64,000 nt of DNA. Source: Rhodoferax potami. Lineage in GTDB: Bacteria > Pseudomonadota > Gammaproteobacteria > Burkholderiales > Burkholderiaceae_C. The DNA lies in NCBI RefSeq assembly GCF_032193805.1, contig NZ_JAVBIK010000001.1:2067001-2131000 (forward strand), in the 5' to 3' direction. A model generated the notes under the pieces. The model saw nothing but the letters and a program-made list of their open reading frames with translations. It had not been told where the DNA came from and ran no database searches. Made by a program: the position numbers and the translations under genes. Positions 55,342-64,000 of the stretch are shown piece after piece; position 1 is the stretch's first letter, and each line of letters begins with the position of its first letter.

Positions 55342-58304
55342 TTAACTGAGGTGCTTGCCGGCGATGCCGGCCAACTCAAACATGGTGACTTGCGGCTTGC
55401 CGAACACCGCGAGCAGCTTGGCATCGGCGTTGATGCTGCGCTTGTCTTTGGCGTCTTGCAGGCCGTTGGCCTTGATGTAGTCCCACAGTTTTTTCATGAC
55501 CTGAGGCCGCGCAACCGGTTCGGCACCGATCACCGCGGCCAACTCAGCGCTGGGCTGTTTGCCGCTGGCGGCTGTGGTCTTGCGCGGAGCCTTGGGCTTG
55601 GATTCTTTGACGGCAGCAGCCTTCTTTGCAGGTGCTTTTTTGGCTGCAGCGCCCGTGGTTCCTGCGCGAGCAGCTCCTGTTTTGGTAGCGGCACCGGTCT
55701 TGGCAGCTGCTTTGAAGGCGGTCTTGCGGGGCGGGAACTTGCTGGGCGCGAACTCGAAGTTCACCTTGCCCTCAGCCGCGTCCCACGCCAGCATGGCCTT
55801 GAAGTTGCGGCGGGTGCGCATCGAGACAAATTTCTCCAGCAAGTCGGTCTTGCCGGTGGCCAGCAGTTTTTGCATTTGCTCGCGCTCGATAGGCTGCTGC
55901 AGGATGATCTGGCCGCTCTTGAAGTCGCAGCTCGGGGTGGCCTGCGCATCGGTGGGCACCGACTTTTCGCAGACGTAGTTCTTGCCGTGTTCAAACACGT
56001 TGCCGCCGCACTTGGGGCAGGCGCCCAGCGCGGTTTGGCTGCTGAAGTCGATGATCTCGCCGTCTTCTTCGCCGGCCTTGTCGTCGCCGAAGTCGAACTC
56101 CAGTTTGTAGTTCTTGGCCTCCTCGTCAAACTTGATGACCATCTCGGCCACAAAGGGCCAGCCGGCCTTGGAGCGGAAACCGTCCAAGGGGCCGATGTGC
56201 TTGTCACGCAGGAACTGCTCCACCTCTGCGGGCTCGAAGGTGCGCCCCGCCGGGGATTTACCGAACGAGAAGCCGCAGCCTTCGCTGTGGCCATCTGCAC
56301 CGGTACAGGTATAGCGGCGGTAGTTTTCTTTGACGATGCCACCGCAGTTGGGGCAAGGGGCCGCCAGGGTGGCGTAGTCACCGGGGATGGTGTCACGGTC
56401 GTATTCCTTGGCCTTTTTGACCATGTGCTCGGTCATGGCGGCGATCTCGGCCATGAACTTTTCGCGGCTGAGCTTGCCCTGCTCCATCTGGGCAAGCTTG
56501 TATTCCCACTCACCGGTGAGCTCGGCCTTGGTCAGTTCTTGCACGTCGAGGCCGCGCAAGAGCGTCATGAGCTGGAAGGACTTGGCGGTGGGGATCAGCT
56601 CGCGGCCTTCGCGCAGCATGTATTTCTCGGCAATCAGGCCTTCGATGATGCTGGAGCGGGTGGCTGGGGTGCCCAGGCCTTTTTCCTGCATGGCTTCGCG
56701 CAGCTCGTCGTCCTCCACGGTCTTGCCGGCACCTTCCATGGCGCCCAGCAGCGTGGCTTCGGAGTAGCGTGCAGGCGGTTTGGTCTTGAGGCCCTTGGGG
56801 TCTACCGGGTCGCCCTTGACCTTTTCGCCGGGCGCCACGGGCACCAGGTTCTGGCCCTTGTCGCCTTCCTTGGCATCTTCCACTTCGGCGGCGGCTTCTT
56901 TGCCGTAGATGGCCAGCCATCCCGGCTTGACCAGCACCTTGCCTTCGGTTTTGAAGGCGTGTTGGGCAGCGGTGGTGATGCGGGTGGTGACCTGGTATTC
57001 GGCACTCGGGAAGAACACCGCCATGAAGCGGCGTACCACCAGGTCGTACAGCTTTTGCTCTGCCTCGCTCAGGCCGTTGGGCGCTTGCAGGGTGGGGATG
57101 ATGGCAAAGTGATCCGAGACCTTGGCGTTGTCGAACACGCGCTTGGTGGGGCGGATGTAGTTGTTGTTCAGTGCGACCAGTGCGTGCGGCGCCAGATGGC
57201 GCATGTCGCTGTCGGCCAGCATCTCGAAGGTCTTTTTGACGACCGGCACATAGTCTTCAGGCAGGGCGCGCGAATCGGTACGCGGGTAGGTCAGGGCCTT
57301 GTGGCGCTCGTACAGGCTCTGGGCAATCTGCAAGGTGGTCTTGGCCGAGAAACCAAACTTGCCGTTGGCCTCGCGCTGCAGGCTGGTCAGGTCGAACAGC
57401 AGGGAGAAGCCTGGGTGGTGGGCTTGCTCTCTTCGGTCACGGTGGCGGGCTGGCCGCGCACCGCGTCTGCAATCGCCTTGGCCTCGGCTTGGGTCCAGAC
57501 CCGGTCGGCCTTTTTCTCAGCGTCGTCGGCATCTTTTTTGTGGGCGGGGTTGAACCACTTGCCAGCGTACTCGCCCGCTTGCGCGGCAAAGGTGGCGTGG
57601 ATCTCCCAGTAATCGCGGCTGACAAACTTGCGGATCAGCTCTTCGCGCTCCACCACTACTGAGAGCGTGGGGGTCTGCACACGGCCCACGGTGGTCAGGA
57701 AGAAACCGCCGTCGCGGCTGTTGAAGGCGGTCATCGCACGGGTGCCGTTGATACCCACCAACCAGTCGGCTTCAGACCGGCAGCGGGCGGCGTCGGCCAG
57801 GGGCTGCATTTGCGCGTTGGTGCGCAGGTTGTCAAAGCCCTCGCGGATGGCCTGGGGCGTCATGGACTGTAGCCACAGGCGGCTGACCGGCTTGCCCAGC
57901 GGCTTGGCGCCACCGGCGTATTGCTCAATCAGGCGGAAGATCAGCTCTCCTTCGCGGCCCGCGTCGCAAGCGTTCACGATCTTGTCGACATCTTTGCGCT
58001 TGGCCAGCTTGACCACCGCGTTCAGGCGGGTCTTGGTTTTGTCGACGGGCTTGAGGTCAAAGTGGGGCGGGATGACGGGCAGCTGCGCAAAGCTCCATTT
58101 GCCGCGTTTGACGTCGTAGGCCTCGGGCGCCTGGATCTCGACCAGGTGACCGACGGCGCTGGAAACCACGTAGCTGTCGCTCTCGAAATATTCGTCGTGT
58201 TTTTCAAACTTGCCCGCCACCGGAGTGAGTGCACGCACGATGTCTTGTGCGACCGACGGCTTTTCAGCAATAACCAATGTTTTGTTCAAAACGGTGTTTT
58301 TCAT
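55342..58304 (-). pseudogene. topB: DNA topoisomerase III with C-terminal SWIB domain, frameshifted
   Basis: A type IA topoisomerase of about 987 residues in two frames. The N-terminal part (from 58304) has the Toprim segments LVIAEKPSVAQDI and DAGREGELIF and ends at a premature stop (57387) after PTTQASP. The second frame continues with [14 protein letters not shown] and the active-site Tyr in [12 protein letters not shown]. Zinc modules CPNCGG...C and CPKCGG follow, then a Lys/Ala-rich linker and a SWIB domain ([31 protein letters not shown]). Restoring one C in the minus-strand tract at 57402-57404 repairs the frame. Either a real mutation or a sequencing error; otherwise no damage is visible. 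Confidence 0.88.
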
Positions 58305-58323
58305 CTGACTACAATCCAATTCT

Positions 58324-58375
58324 CGCGTGCGCGCAGGCGCGCACTTGCACACGCAGGCACGCACACATGCGCGCC
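58324..58375. other. Alternating purine-pyrimidine tract, possible Z-DNA
   Basis: About 50 bp of mostly alternating CG/CA/TG steps (CGCGTGCGCGCAGGCGCGCA and so on, ending ACACATGCGCGCC) lie between the divergent topB and SET-domain starts. Such sequence forms Z-DNA under negative supercoiling. Its place directly upstream of a topoisomerase gene makes supercoil-dependent control possible. Confidence 0.55.
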
Positions 58376-58406
58376 CATACGATTCACCATACCAAACTTT
58401 CCGGCC

Positions 58407-58898
58407 GTGGCAAAAACCCCAGTGAAATCCTCCACCAGTGTGCCCGCCTCGCCGGCACGGCGCATCCAGACACGGCGCTCCGGGGTACATGGCAAAGGGG
58501 TGTTCGCGCTGCAGGATATCGCCGAAGGCGAAACCATCATTGAATATGTGGGTGAGATCATCAGCTGGCAGGAAGCCCAGGACCGCCACCCCCACGACCC
58601 CAAAGACCCGAACCACACGTTTTACTTCTCGCTCGAAGATGGCAACGTGATCGACGCCTTGTTCGGCGGCAACTCCTCGCGCTGGATCAATCACTCCTGC
58701 GACGGCAACTGCATTGCTGACGAGGAAGGCGGCCGGGTCTTTATCAAGGCGCTGCGCAACATCCGCGCCGGCGAAGAGCTGAACTACGACTACGGCCTGA
58801 TTCTCGAAGAGCGTTACACCAAAAAGCTCAAGGCGGAATACCCTTGCTGGTGTGGCAGCAGCAACTGCCGCGGCACCTTGTTGGCCCCGAAGCGATGA
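58407..58898 (+). CDS. SET-domain protein lysine methyltransferase
   Basis: A protein of about 163 residues with a full SET domain: VHGKGVFALQDIAEGETIIEYVGE at the N-terminus, the catalytic INHSCDGNC (NHSC) and ELNYDYG segments, and a post-SET CWCGSSNCRG cluster. There is no ATG in frame; GTG at 58407 (VAKTPVKSS) is the best start but has no good ribosome site. It is divergent from topB-SWIB and overlaps birA by 4 bp (ATGA). The target is unknown; bacterial SET proteins methylate histone-like or ribosomal proteins in some cases. Confidence 0.85.
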   Translation: MAKTPVKSSTSVPASPARRIQTRRSGVHGKGVFALQDIAEGETIIEYVGEIISWQEAQDRHPHDPKDPNHTFYFSLEDGNVIDALFGGNSSRWINHSCDGNCIADEEGGRVFIKALRNIRAGEELNYDYGLILEERYTKKLKAEYPCWCGSSNCRGTLLAPKR

Positions 58899-59683
58899 AC
58901 GTGACCCGCTGGCCTGCGGAAGCCATTTGGGAAGCGGTGTTTGCGGTCCTTCCCGGTTTCAGTGTCGAGGTGTTGCCGGAAATTGATTCCACCAACTCGG
59001 AACTGATGCGGCGCGCACGGGCTGGCCAATGTGAGCCGGTGCTGCTGGTCGCAGAGCGGCAGACCGCCGGCCGTGGCCGCCTGGGTCGCGACTGGCAAAG
59101 CGACACGCAGGGCGATGGGGGCACGTTGACCTTCTCGTTGGGCCTGCCTTTGCAGCCTGCGGACTGGTCGGGGTTGTCGCTGGCGGTGGGGCTCTCCGTG
59201 GTGCAGAGCTTGCACCCGGAGTTGCAGCTGAAATGGCCCAATGACATCTGGTGGCAGGGCCGCAAGCTGGCTGGCATTCTGATTGAAACCGCGAGCGCTG
59301 GCACGCAACGCTATGCCGTCATTGGTGTGGGCATCAACATCACGCCGCGCAAGGGGGGTGGTTTGCGCACGCCGCCTGCGGCCTTGCAAGAATTGCTGCC
59401 GGAGGTGGATGCGCCTGAGGTCTTGCACCGGGTGATCGCGCCTTTGGTGCAAGCGGTGCTGACGTTTACTACCGAAGGTTTTGCACCCTTGCGCAGTGCC
59501 TACCAGGCGCGTGATCTGTTGGCGGGTCAGGCGGTGGTGTGTACCGATGGCACCCAAGGCACCGCACTGGGTGTAGACGCCAGCGGGGTGCTGCTGGTCG
59601 ACACCGGGGCGGGAACTGTCAGAATCAACAGCGCGGAAGTGAGCGTGCGTCCGGTATCTGCACCCCCCCTCAACCCCTCCTGA
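58895..59683 (+). CDS. birA: Biotin--[acetyl-CoA carboxylase] ligase
   Basis: A 262-residue enzyme that activates biotin as biotinyl-AMP and attaches it to BCCP. DSTNSELM, AERQTAGRGRLGRDW (the biotin/ATP loop), LKWPNDIW and GRKLAGILIE are the catalytic-domain motifs. A C-terminal beta domain (about 215-262) follows. There is no N-terminal helix-turn-helix, so it is a mono-functional ligase and not a repressor. The ATG overlaps the SET gene stop. Confidence 0.93.
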   Translation: MNVTRWPAEAIWEAVFAVLPGFSVEVLPEIDSTNSELMRRARAGQCEPVLLVAERQTAGRGRLGRDWQSDTQGDGGTLTFSLGLPLQPADWSGLSLAVGLSVVQSLHPELQLKWPNDIWWQGRKLAGILIETASAGTQRYAVIGVGINITPRKGGGLRTPPAALQELLPEVDAPEVLHRVIAPLVQAVLTFTTEGFAPLRSAYQARDLLAGQAVVCTDGTQGTALGVDASGVLLVDTGAGTVRINSAEVSVRPVSAPPLNPS

Positions 59684-59688
59684 CTTCT

Positions 59689-60348
59689 ATGTTGCGACTG
59701 ATTGTCCTGCTACTCCTTTTGGCAAACGGCCTGTACTTTGCGTGGAGTCACCGTTATTTGCAGATGTACGGCTTTGCCCCGCACACCAGCAGTGAGCCGC
59801 AGCGTGTGCAGCAGCAGATCAAGCCGGATGCGGTGCAGCTGTTGACGGCTGCAGAGCTGAAAAAGGTGGAAGCCCAGTTGCTCGCCGATGCGGGCCCGAA
59901 GGAGTGTCTGCAAGCCGGCCCTTTCAGTGACGAGGAAGCCGCGGCCCTGCGCCGGGTGCTGAATGAAGCACTGCCCGCAGGCGGCTGGCAGGTGGACCCT
60001 GTCAAAGTGAGTGCGCGTTGGGTGGTTTACGTGGGCAAGCTGGCCAAAGGCGAGACGCTGGCCAAAAAGACCGCCGATCTGGCGGCTTTGGGCATCAAGG
60101 CGATACCGGTGGCGAACCCGGATCTACAACCCGGTTTGGTACTGGCAGGCTTTGAAACGGAAGCGGCTGCCAAGGCGGAGCTCGCCCGTTTGGCGCCCAG
60201 AGGCATCCGTGGCATCAAAGTGCTGCAAGAGCGCCAGGCGGCGACTGTGCAGCAGTTGCGTGTGCCGGCGGCGACCGAGGCCATCAAACTCCGGCTTCAG
60301 GATGTGAAGGCCGCCTTGCAAGGGCACGGGCTCAAGAGCTGCAGTTAA
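59689..60348 (+). CDS. SPOR-like envelope protein
   Basis: A 219-residue protein. A single N-terminal membrane anchor (LRLIVLLLLLANGLYFAW) precedes a periplasmic region with SPOR-like strands: CLQAGPFSDEEAAALRRVL and then YVGKLAKGETLAKKTADLAALGI. SPOR domains bind denuded peptidoglycan at septa. It lies 5 bp after birA and probably in the same operon. It is convergent with the kinase gene, overlapping by 4 bp. Confidence 0.75.
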   Translation: MLRLIVLLLLLANGLYFAWSHRYLQMYGFAPHTSSEPQRVQQQIKPDAVQLLTAAELKKVEAQLLADAGPKECLQAGPFSDEEAAALRRVLNEALPAGGWQVDPVKVSARWVVYVGKLAKGETLAKKTADLAALGIKAIPVANPDLQPGLVLAGFETEAAAKAELARLAPRGIRGIKVLQERQAATVQQLRVPAATEAIKLRLQDVKAALQGHGLKSCS

Positions 60349-61805
60349 GCGCCCTCGGAGGGTGGGTTGACCGCGGAGGGCGAAAACCGCAAGGTGAACG
60401 TGGTGCCCGGCGGCGAGTAACCGGGCCGGCTGTCTTCCACCGCAATCTCCGCGTGGTGCTGGCGCGCAATTTCTTGAACGATGGGCAAACCCAAGCCTGA
60501 GCCATCGGCTTCGTTGCCGAGTGCCCGGTAGAACGGTTGAAAAACCAGTTCCCGCTCGGCCGCCGGGATGCCGGGGCCGTTGTCTTCCACCTGCAGTACC
60601 AAGGCGCCGCTGAACGGATCCAGCAAGACCCGGGCTGTGATCACGCCCGCGCGGTCTGCTGTGGATGGCGTGTAGTTGATGGCGTTGTCGACCAGATTGC
60701 GCACCATTTCTTTGAGGAGGGTGACGTTGCCCGGAATCGCGACGCCGGGTGTCCCGGGTTCGACGCCTTCGTAGCCCAGATCAATGGACTTTTCCAAGGC
60801 TTTGGGCACACAGTCCCGCACCACTTCCATGGTGAGTTTTGCCAGATCGCAGGGCTGGTGTGCAAGCACGGTGCCGCTGCTTTCGGCGCGTGCAAGGGCC
60901 AGCAGTTGATTGACGGTGTGGGTCGCGCGGATGCTGGAGCGGCCGATCTGGCGCAGCGACTGTTTCAAATCGTCTGCACTCGCGCCTTGCCGTTGCGCAA
61001 GATCGGCTTGCATACGCAAACCTGCCAGCGGGGTTTTGAGCTGGTGCGCTGCGTCGGCCAGGAAGCGCTTCTGGGTCGAGATGGAGTCTTTGAGTCGCAT
61101 CAGCAGGTCGTTGACCGAGGAGACGAGCGGCACGACCTCCAGGGGCACTGCTTCTACATCCAGCGGGCTCAAATCGTCCGGGCTGCGGGCACGGATGCGC
61201 TCTTCCAAGCGGTTCAGGGGCTTGATCGCTTGTACCAGCGCCAACCAGACCAGCAGCACCGCCAGAGGCAGGATGACAAACTGGGGCAGCATAACCCCTT
61301 TGACAATTTCGGTCGCCAGGACCGAGCGTTTGTCCATGGTCTCTGCGACTTGAACCAGCGCTGGCCGGCCGCCGGGGATGTTTGTGCGCACCCACATGGA
61401 GGCGACCCGCAGGTCGACCCCTTTGTAGTCCAGCTCCCGCATCCGGACTTCGCCCTGCGGTACCCGGTCGTCGTCGGGCGGCGCCGGCAGGTCTTTTTCG
61501 CCGCTGAGGTACTCACCCTGGCTGCCGAGGACTTGGTAGTAGACGGTGTCCGCATCGTCTGCCCTGAGTAGCTCGCGGGCAGGCAGAGGGAGCACAAACT
61601 GCACCCGGTCTTTGCTGACGGTAATCAGCTGGGCCAGGGCTCCGGCGTTGTATTCGAGGGCGCGGTCAAACGGCTTGCCGGCAATGCCCTGCGCAACGAG
61701 CCAGGTCAGTACCAAGCTCACCGGCCACAGCAGCAACAGCGGGGTTAGCATCCAGTCGAGGATTTCCCCGAACAGGCTGCGTTGCTCCCGCTGGAATATT
61801 TTCAT
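60345..61805 (-). CDS. Sensor histidine kinase (TctE/QseC type)
   Basis: A 486-residue protein with two transmembrane helices (about residues 15-40 and 165-190) around a periplasmic 2CSK_N-like domain. HAMP follows, then HisKA with the phospho-His in ADAAHQLKTPLAGLR. HATPase_c has NLVDNAINY, DNGPGIP and GSGLGLPIV. It is a non-hybrid kinase co-transcribed with the response regulator through an ATGA overlap. Confidence 0.93.
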   Translation of the reverse strand: MKIFQREQRSLFGEILDWMLTPLLLLWPVSLVLTWLVAQGIAGKPFDRALEYNAGALAQLITVSKDRVQFVLPLPARELLRADDADTVYYQVLGSQGEYLSGEKDLPAPPDDDRVPQGEVRMRELDYKGVDLRVASMWVRTNIPGGRPALVQVAETMDKRSVLATEIVKGVMLPQFVILPLAVLLVWLALVQAIKPLNRLEERIRARSPDDLSPLDVEAVPLEVVPLVSSVNDLLMRLKDSISTQKRFLADAAHQLKTPLAGLRMQADLAQRQGASADDLKQSLRQIGRSSIRATHTVNQLLALARAESSGTVLAHQPCDLAKLTMEVVRDCVPKALEKSIDLGYEGVEPGTPGVAIPGNVTLLKEMVRNLVDNAINYTPSTADRAGVITARVLLDPFSGALVLQVEDNGPGIPAAERELVFQPFYRALGNEADGSGLGLPIVQEIARQHHAEIAVEDSRPGYSPPGTTFTLRFSPSAVNPPSEGA

Positions 61806-62476
61806 CCTGGTATTTTTTCCAAGCAGTAGCCCAGCCCGCGTACGGTGGCGATGCGGATGGGACCCTTTTCGATCTTCTTGCGCAGGCGGTGGATATAGAC
61901 CTCGATGGCGTTGTTGCTCACCTCTTCGCCCCATTCGCACAGGCGCTCCACCAGCTGGTCTTTGCTAACCAGGCGGCCTGCGCGCTGCAGCAGCACCTCC
62001 AAGAGGCCGAGTTCGCGGGCAGAGAGTTCGACCATCTTGCCGTCGATGGTGGCGACCCGGCCGGCCTGGTCGTAGGTGAGCGGGCCGTGTTTGATGCTGC
62101 TGCTCGTCGCACCCATGCCGCGGCGGACCAAGGCGCGCACCCGGGCTTCCAGCTCTTGCAGGCTGAAGGGTTTGGCCATGTAGTCGTCCGCGCCGTAATC
62201 CAGGCCTTTGACCCGCTCATCCACGCTGTCCGCAGCAGTGAGGATCAGCACGGGCAATGAGGATCCCCTGCCCCGCAGTTTCTTGAGGACTTCCAGGCCG
62301 TGCATCTTTGGTAGGCCCAAATCCAGAATCAACAAGTCGAATTCGGTATTGGTCATGAGCGCGGCGTCGGCTTCGGTGCCGCTGGCCACATGGTCTACCG
62401 CTGCACCCGCGCCGCGCAGTGCGCGTAACAGGCCATCGGCCAGAACTTGATCGTCTTCAGCTATCAGTATGCGCAT
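61802..62476 (-). CDS. OmpR-family response regulator
   Basis: A 224-residue regulator. The receiver domain has the acidic pocket AEDDQ, acceptor Asp in LLILDLGLPKM and Lys in MAKPFS. The OmpR/PhoB winged helix ends with NNAIEVYIHRLRKKI and IRTVRGLGY-type recognition region (IATVRGLGYCLE). It is the cognate partner of the following kinase; the pair resembles TctDE/QseBC systems for organic acids, envelope or motility, and the regulon is unknown. Confidence 0.94.
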   Translation of the reverse strand: MRILIAEDDQVLADGLLRALRGAGAAVDHVASGTEADAALMTNTEFDLLILDLGLPKMHGLEVLKKLRGRGSSLPVLILTAADSVDERVKGLDYGADDYMAKPFSLQELEARVRALVRRGMGATSSSIKHGPLTYDQAGRVATIDGKMVELSARELGLLEVLLQRAGRLVSKDQLVERLCEWGEEVSNNAIEVYIHRLRKKIEKGPIRIATVRGLGYCLEKIPG

Positions 62477-62565
62477 GCGTGTCTCCTGGCAGGGTGCGGC
62501 ACTGTGTCCGCTTGACGCCATTCTAGGCGTGCAGCTGCTGTGCAAGGCGGCCGCCTGCGGCGGGC

Positions 62566-63042
62566 TCAATGGCCGCAGTAGGCCTCCAATCCCAGATGGA
62601 TCACCGTGGCGACCTCGGGGCCGACTGCTTGTTGCAGCTCATCCTGGGCTTGGGCCACGGCATCTTGATACGCCTGCAGCCATGCCATCCCGGTGGCAGT
62701 GAAGCGGATGTGCTTGGCACGGGCATCGCTCGTGTCGTCGGTGCGCTCCACCATGCCCCAGGCCTCACATTGGTTTACCAGGGTGGTCATGGCCTGTTTG
62801 GTCATGCCGGCGCGGGTGGCAAGGTCGGTGAGGCGGCTGCCCTGGATTTCGAGGTGCCGGGTGATGTGAATATGGGCTGCCCCGACCTGCCCGCGGGCAG
62901 CGAGGTTGGCCAAACCCAAGGGTGCTGCGGTGTGACGAGCCATGAGCTCGAGGACTCTGGCATCAAAGCGCTCCAGCGCCAGTCGCAACCAATGACCGAC
63001 GTGGTTGCTGCGCCAGGGTTCGAGAGAGGCGGGAATCGACAT
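62566..63042 (-). CDS. MarR-family transcriptional regulator
   Basis: A 158-residue winged-helix protein. The recognition region is RLTDLATRAGMTKQAMTTLV, the wing DDTSDARAKHIRFTATG. The ATG at MSIPASLEPW is near the divergent recA promoter. No matching operator box was recognised. The target and ligand are unknown. Confidence 0.88.
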   Translation of the reverse strand: MSIPASLEPWRSNHVGHWLRLALERFDARVLELMARHTAAPLGLANLAARGQVGAAHIHITRHLEIQGSRLTDLATRAGMTKQAMTTLVNQCEAWGMVERTDDTSDARAKHIRFTATGMAWLQAYQDAVAQAQDELQQAVGPEVATVIHLGLEAYCGH

Positions 63043-63125
63043 GGGGTAAATGGTAATGCAAACTGACTAAATATCGGCTTGTTTGAATTTAATAGGGCGC
63101 TTAGACTACTGTTCAAGCATCCAGC

Positions 63126-63141
63126 CTGTTGTTAATGACAG
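63126..63141 (+). promoter_or_regulatory. LexA (SOS) box of recA
   Basis: CTGT-TGTTAATG-ACAG is a canonical CTGT-N8-ACAG LexA operator 45 bp before the recA start. Confidence 0.85.
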
Positions 63142-63185
63142 ATGGATAAACAGTCACCCCACCCTTGATTTTTCAGGAGATTCCC

Positions 63186-64000
63186 ATGGACGCAGTGAAG
63201 AACCCCGCCGCCAACGCAGAAAAGGCCAAAGCCCTTCAAGTGGCGCTTGCGCAGATTGAAAAGCAATTCGGCAAGGGCACCATCATGCGCTTGGGCGAGG
63301 GCGAGGTGATTGAAGACATTCAGGTCGTGTCCACCGGCTCTTTGGGGTTGGACATCGCTTTGGGCGTGGGCGGCCTGCCGCGTGGCCGTGTGGTGGAAAT
63401 CTATGGCCCAGAGTCTTCCGGTAAAACCACCTTGACGCTGCAAGTCGTGGCCGAAATGCAAAAGCAAGGCGGCCAGTGCGCCTTCGTGGATGCCGAGCAC
63501 GCGTTGGACATCCAATACGCCCAGAAGCTGGGTGTGAACCTGCAAGACCTGCTGATCAGCCAGCCTGACACCGGTGAGCAGGCTCTTGAAATTGTGGACA
63601 GCCTGGTGCGCTCCGGCGCGGTGGACCTGATCATTGTGGACTCGGTGGCCGCCCTGACCCCGAAGGCCGAACTCGAAGGTGAAATGGGCGACAGCCTGCC
63701 CGGCCTGCAAGCCCGCCTGATGAGCCAAGCGTTGCGCAAGCTCACTGCCCACATCAAGAAGACCAACTGCATGGTCATCTTTATCAACCAGATCCGCATG
63801 AAGATTGGCGTGATGTTCGGCTCGCCCGAAACCACCACCGGTGGCAATGCGCTGAAGTTTTACGCCTCTGTGCGCCTTGACATCCGCCGTACCGGCACGA
63901 TCAAGAAGGGCGAAGAGGCCATCGGTAACGAGACCAAAGTCAAAGTGGTCAAGAACAAGGTCAGCCCCCCGTTCAAGACGGCGGAGTTCGACATCCTGTT
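63186..64000 (+). CDS. recA: Recombinase RecA, 5' part
   Basis: The first 271 codons of recA; the gene runs off the right edge. Walker [10 protein letters not shown], the conserved VDAEHALD, Walker [11 protein letters not shown] and the L1/L2 DNA-binding loops ([40 protein letters not shown]) are intact. CAGGAGATTCCC precedes the ATG. It drives homologous recombination and the SOS response, under control of the upstream LexA box. Confidence 0.98.
   Translation, partial: MDAVKNPAANAEKAKALQVALAQIEKQFGKGTIMRLGEGEVIEDIQVVSTGSLGLDIALGVGGLPRGRVVEIYGPESSGKTTLTLQVVAEMQKQGGQCAFVDAEHALDIQYAQKLGVNLQDLLISQPDTGEQALEIVDSLVRSGAVDLIIVDSVAALTPKAELEGEMGDSLPGLQARLMSQALRKLTAHIKKTNCMVIFINQIRMKIGVMFGSPETTTGGNALKFYASVRLDIRRTGTIKKGEEAIGNETKVKVVKNKVSPPFKTAEFDIL

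Noticed and set aside
55330..57612. 760-residue plus-strand open frame opposite topB
   Set aside because: Shadow of topB; no domain motif and extreme Gly/Leu/Val composition.

Overview
The window reads as a chromosomal segment of a beta-proteobacterium of the family Comamonadaceae (Rhodoferax-like). This is inferred from the GC-rich sequence, the housekeeping gene set (tkt-gap, recA, pepP, birA, mrcA), a PEP-CTERM protein, and a dispersed 56-bp element of a type I associate with this family. No rRNA, tRNA or CRISPR array was recognised.

Layout. 1-7760: a DUF2061 gene end, an H-NOX heme sensor with its hybrid kinase, a Bcr/CflA transporter, an esterase, pepP plus a sugar-1-phosphate nucleotidyltransferase, and a GAF-EAL phosphodiesterase. 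7990-19540: orphan ParA, penicillin-binding protein 1A, a PEP-CTERM protein, an old-yellow-enzyme reductase, tkt-gap, a Crp/Fnr regulator and a run of membrane proteins (Mpo1-like, SBF transporter, RarD). 19520-33190: a frameshifted PglL-type O-oligosaccharyltransferase, a tRNA modification enzyme, a MarR regulator divergent from a DUF2798 gene with a clear operator/promoter, a c-heme hybrid kinase, a RIO kinase, a HipA-like kinase, an M48 peptidase, and homoserine dehydrogenase preceded by a Thr/Ile-rich leader peptide and competing hairpins (an attenuator).

33240-46700 is accessory: decayed gene ends, a Fic enzyme, two VOC proteins, an XRE regulator, and creA split by a complete IS3-family (IS407-like) element with CCGC target duplications. 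A DUF2130 nuclease-like protein and an AT-rich restriction-modification pair follow. An IS end then forms the border and has replaced the C-terminus of a NERD-helicase gene. 46870-64000 returns to core genes: a 7TM-DISM diguanylate cyclase, a cold-shock-like RNA-binding protein with a long leader, an ABC exporter, a cation efflux protein, topoisomerase III with a C-terminal SWIB domain (frameshifted) divergent from a SET-domain gene, birA, a two-component system, a MarR regulator and the 5' part of recA behind a LexA box.

The main observations are: the thr-type attenuator upstream of hom; seven gap-free copies of a 56-bp repeat, three of which supply coding sequence to genes; the R-M island bounded by an IS end; the SWIB/SET pair across a possible Z-DNA tract; and two single-base homopolymer frameshifts that could be sequencing errors or real mutations.
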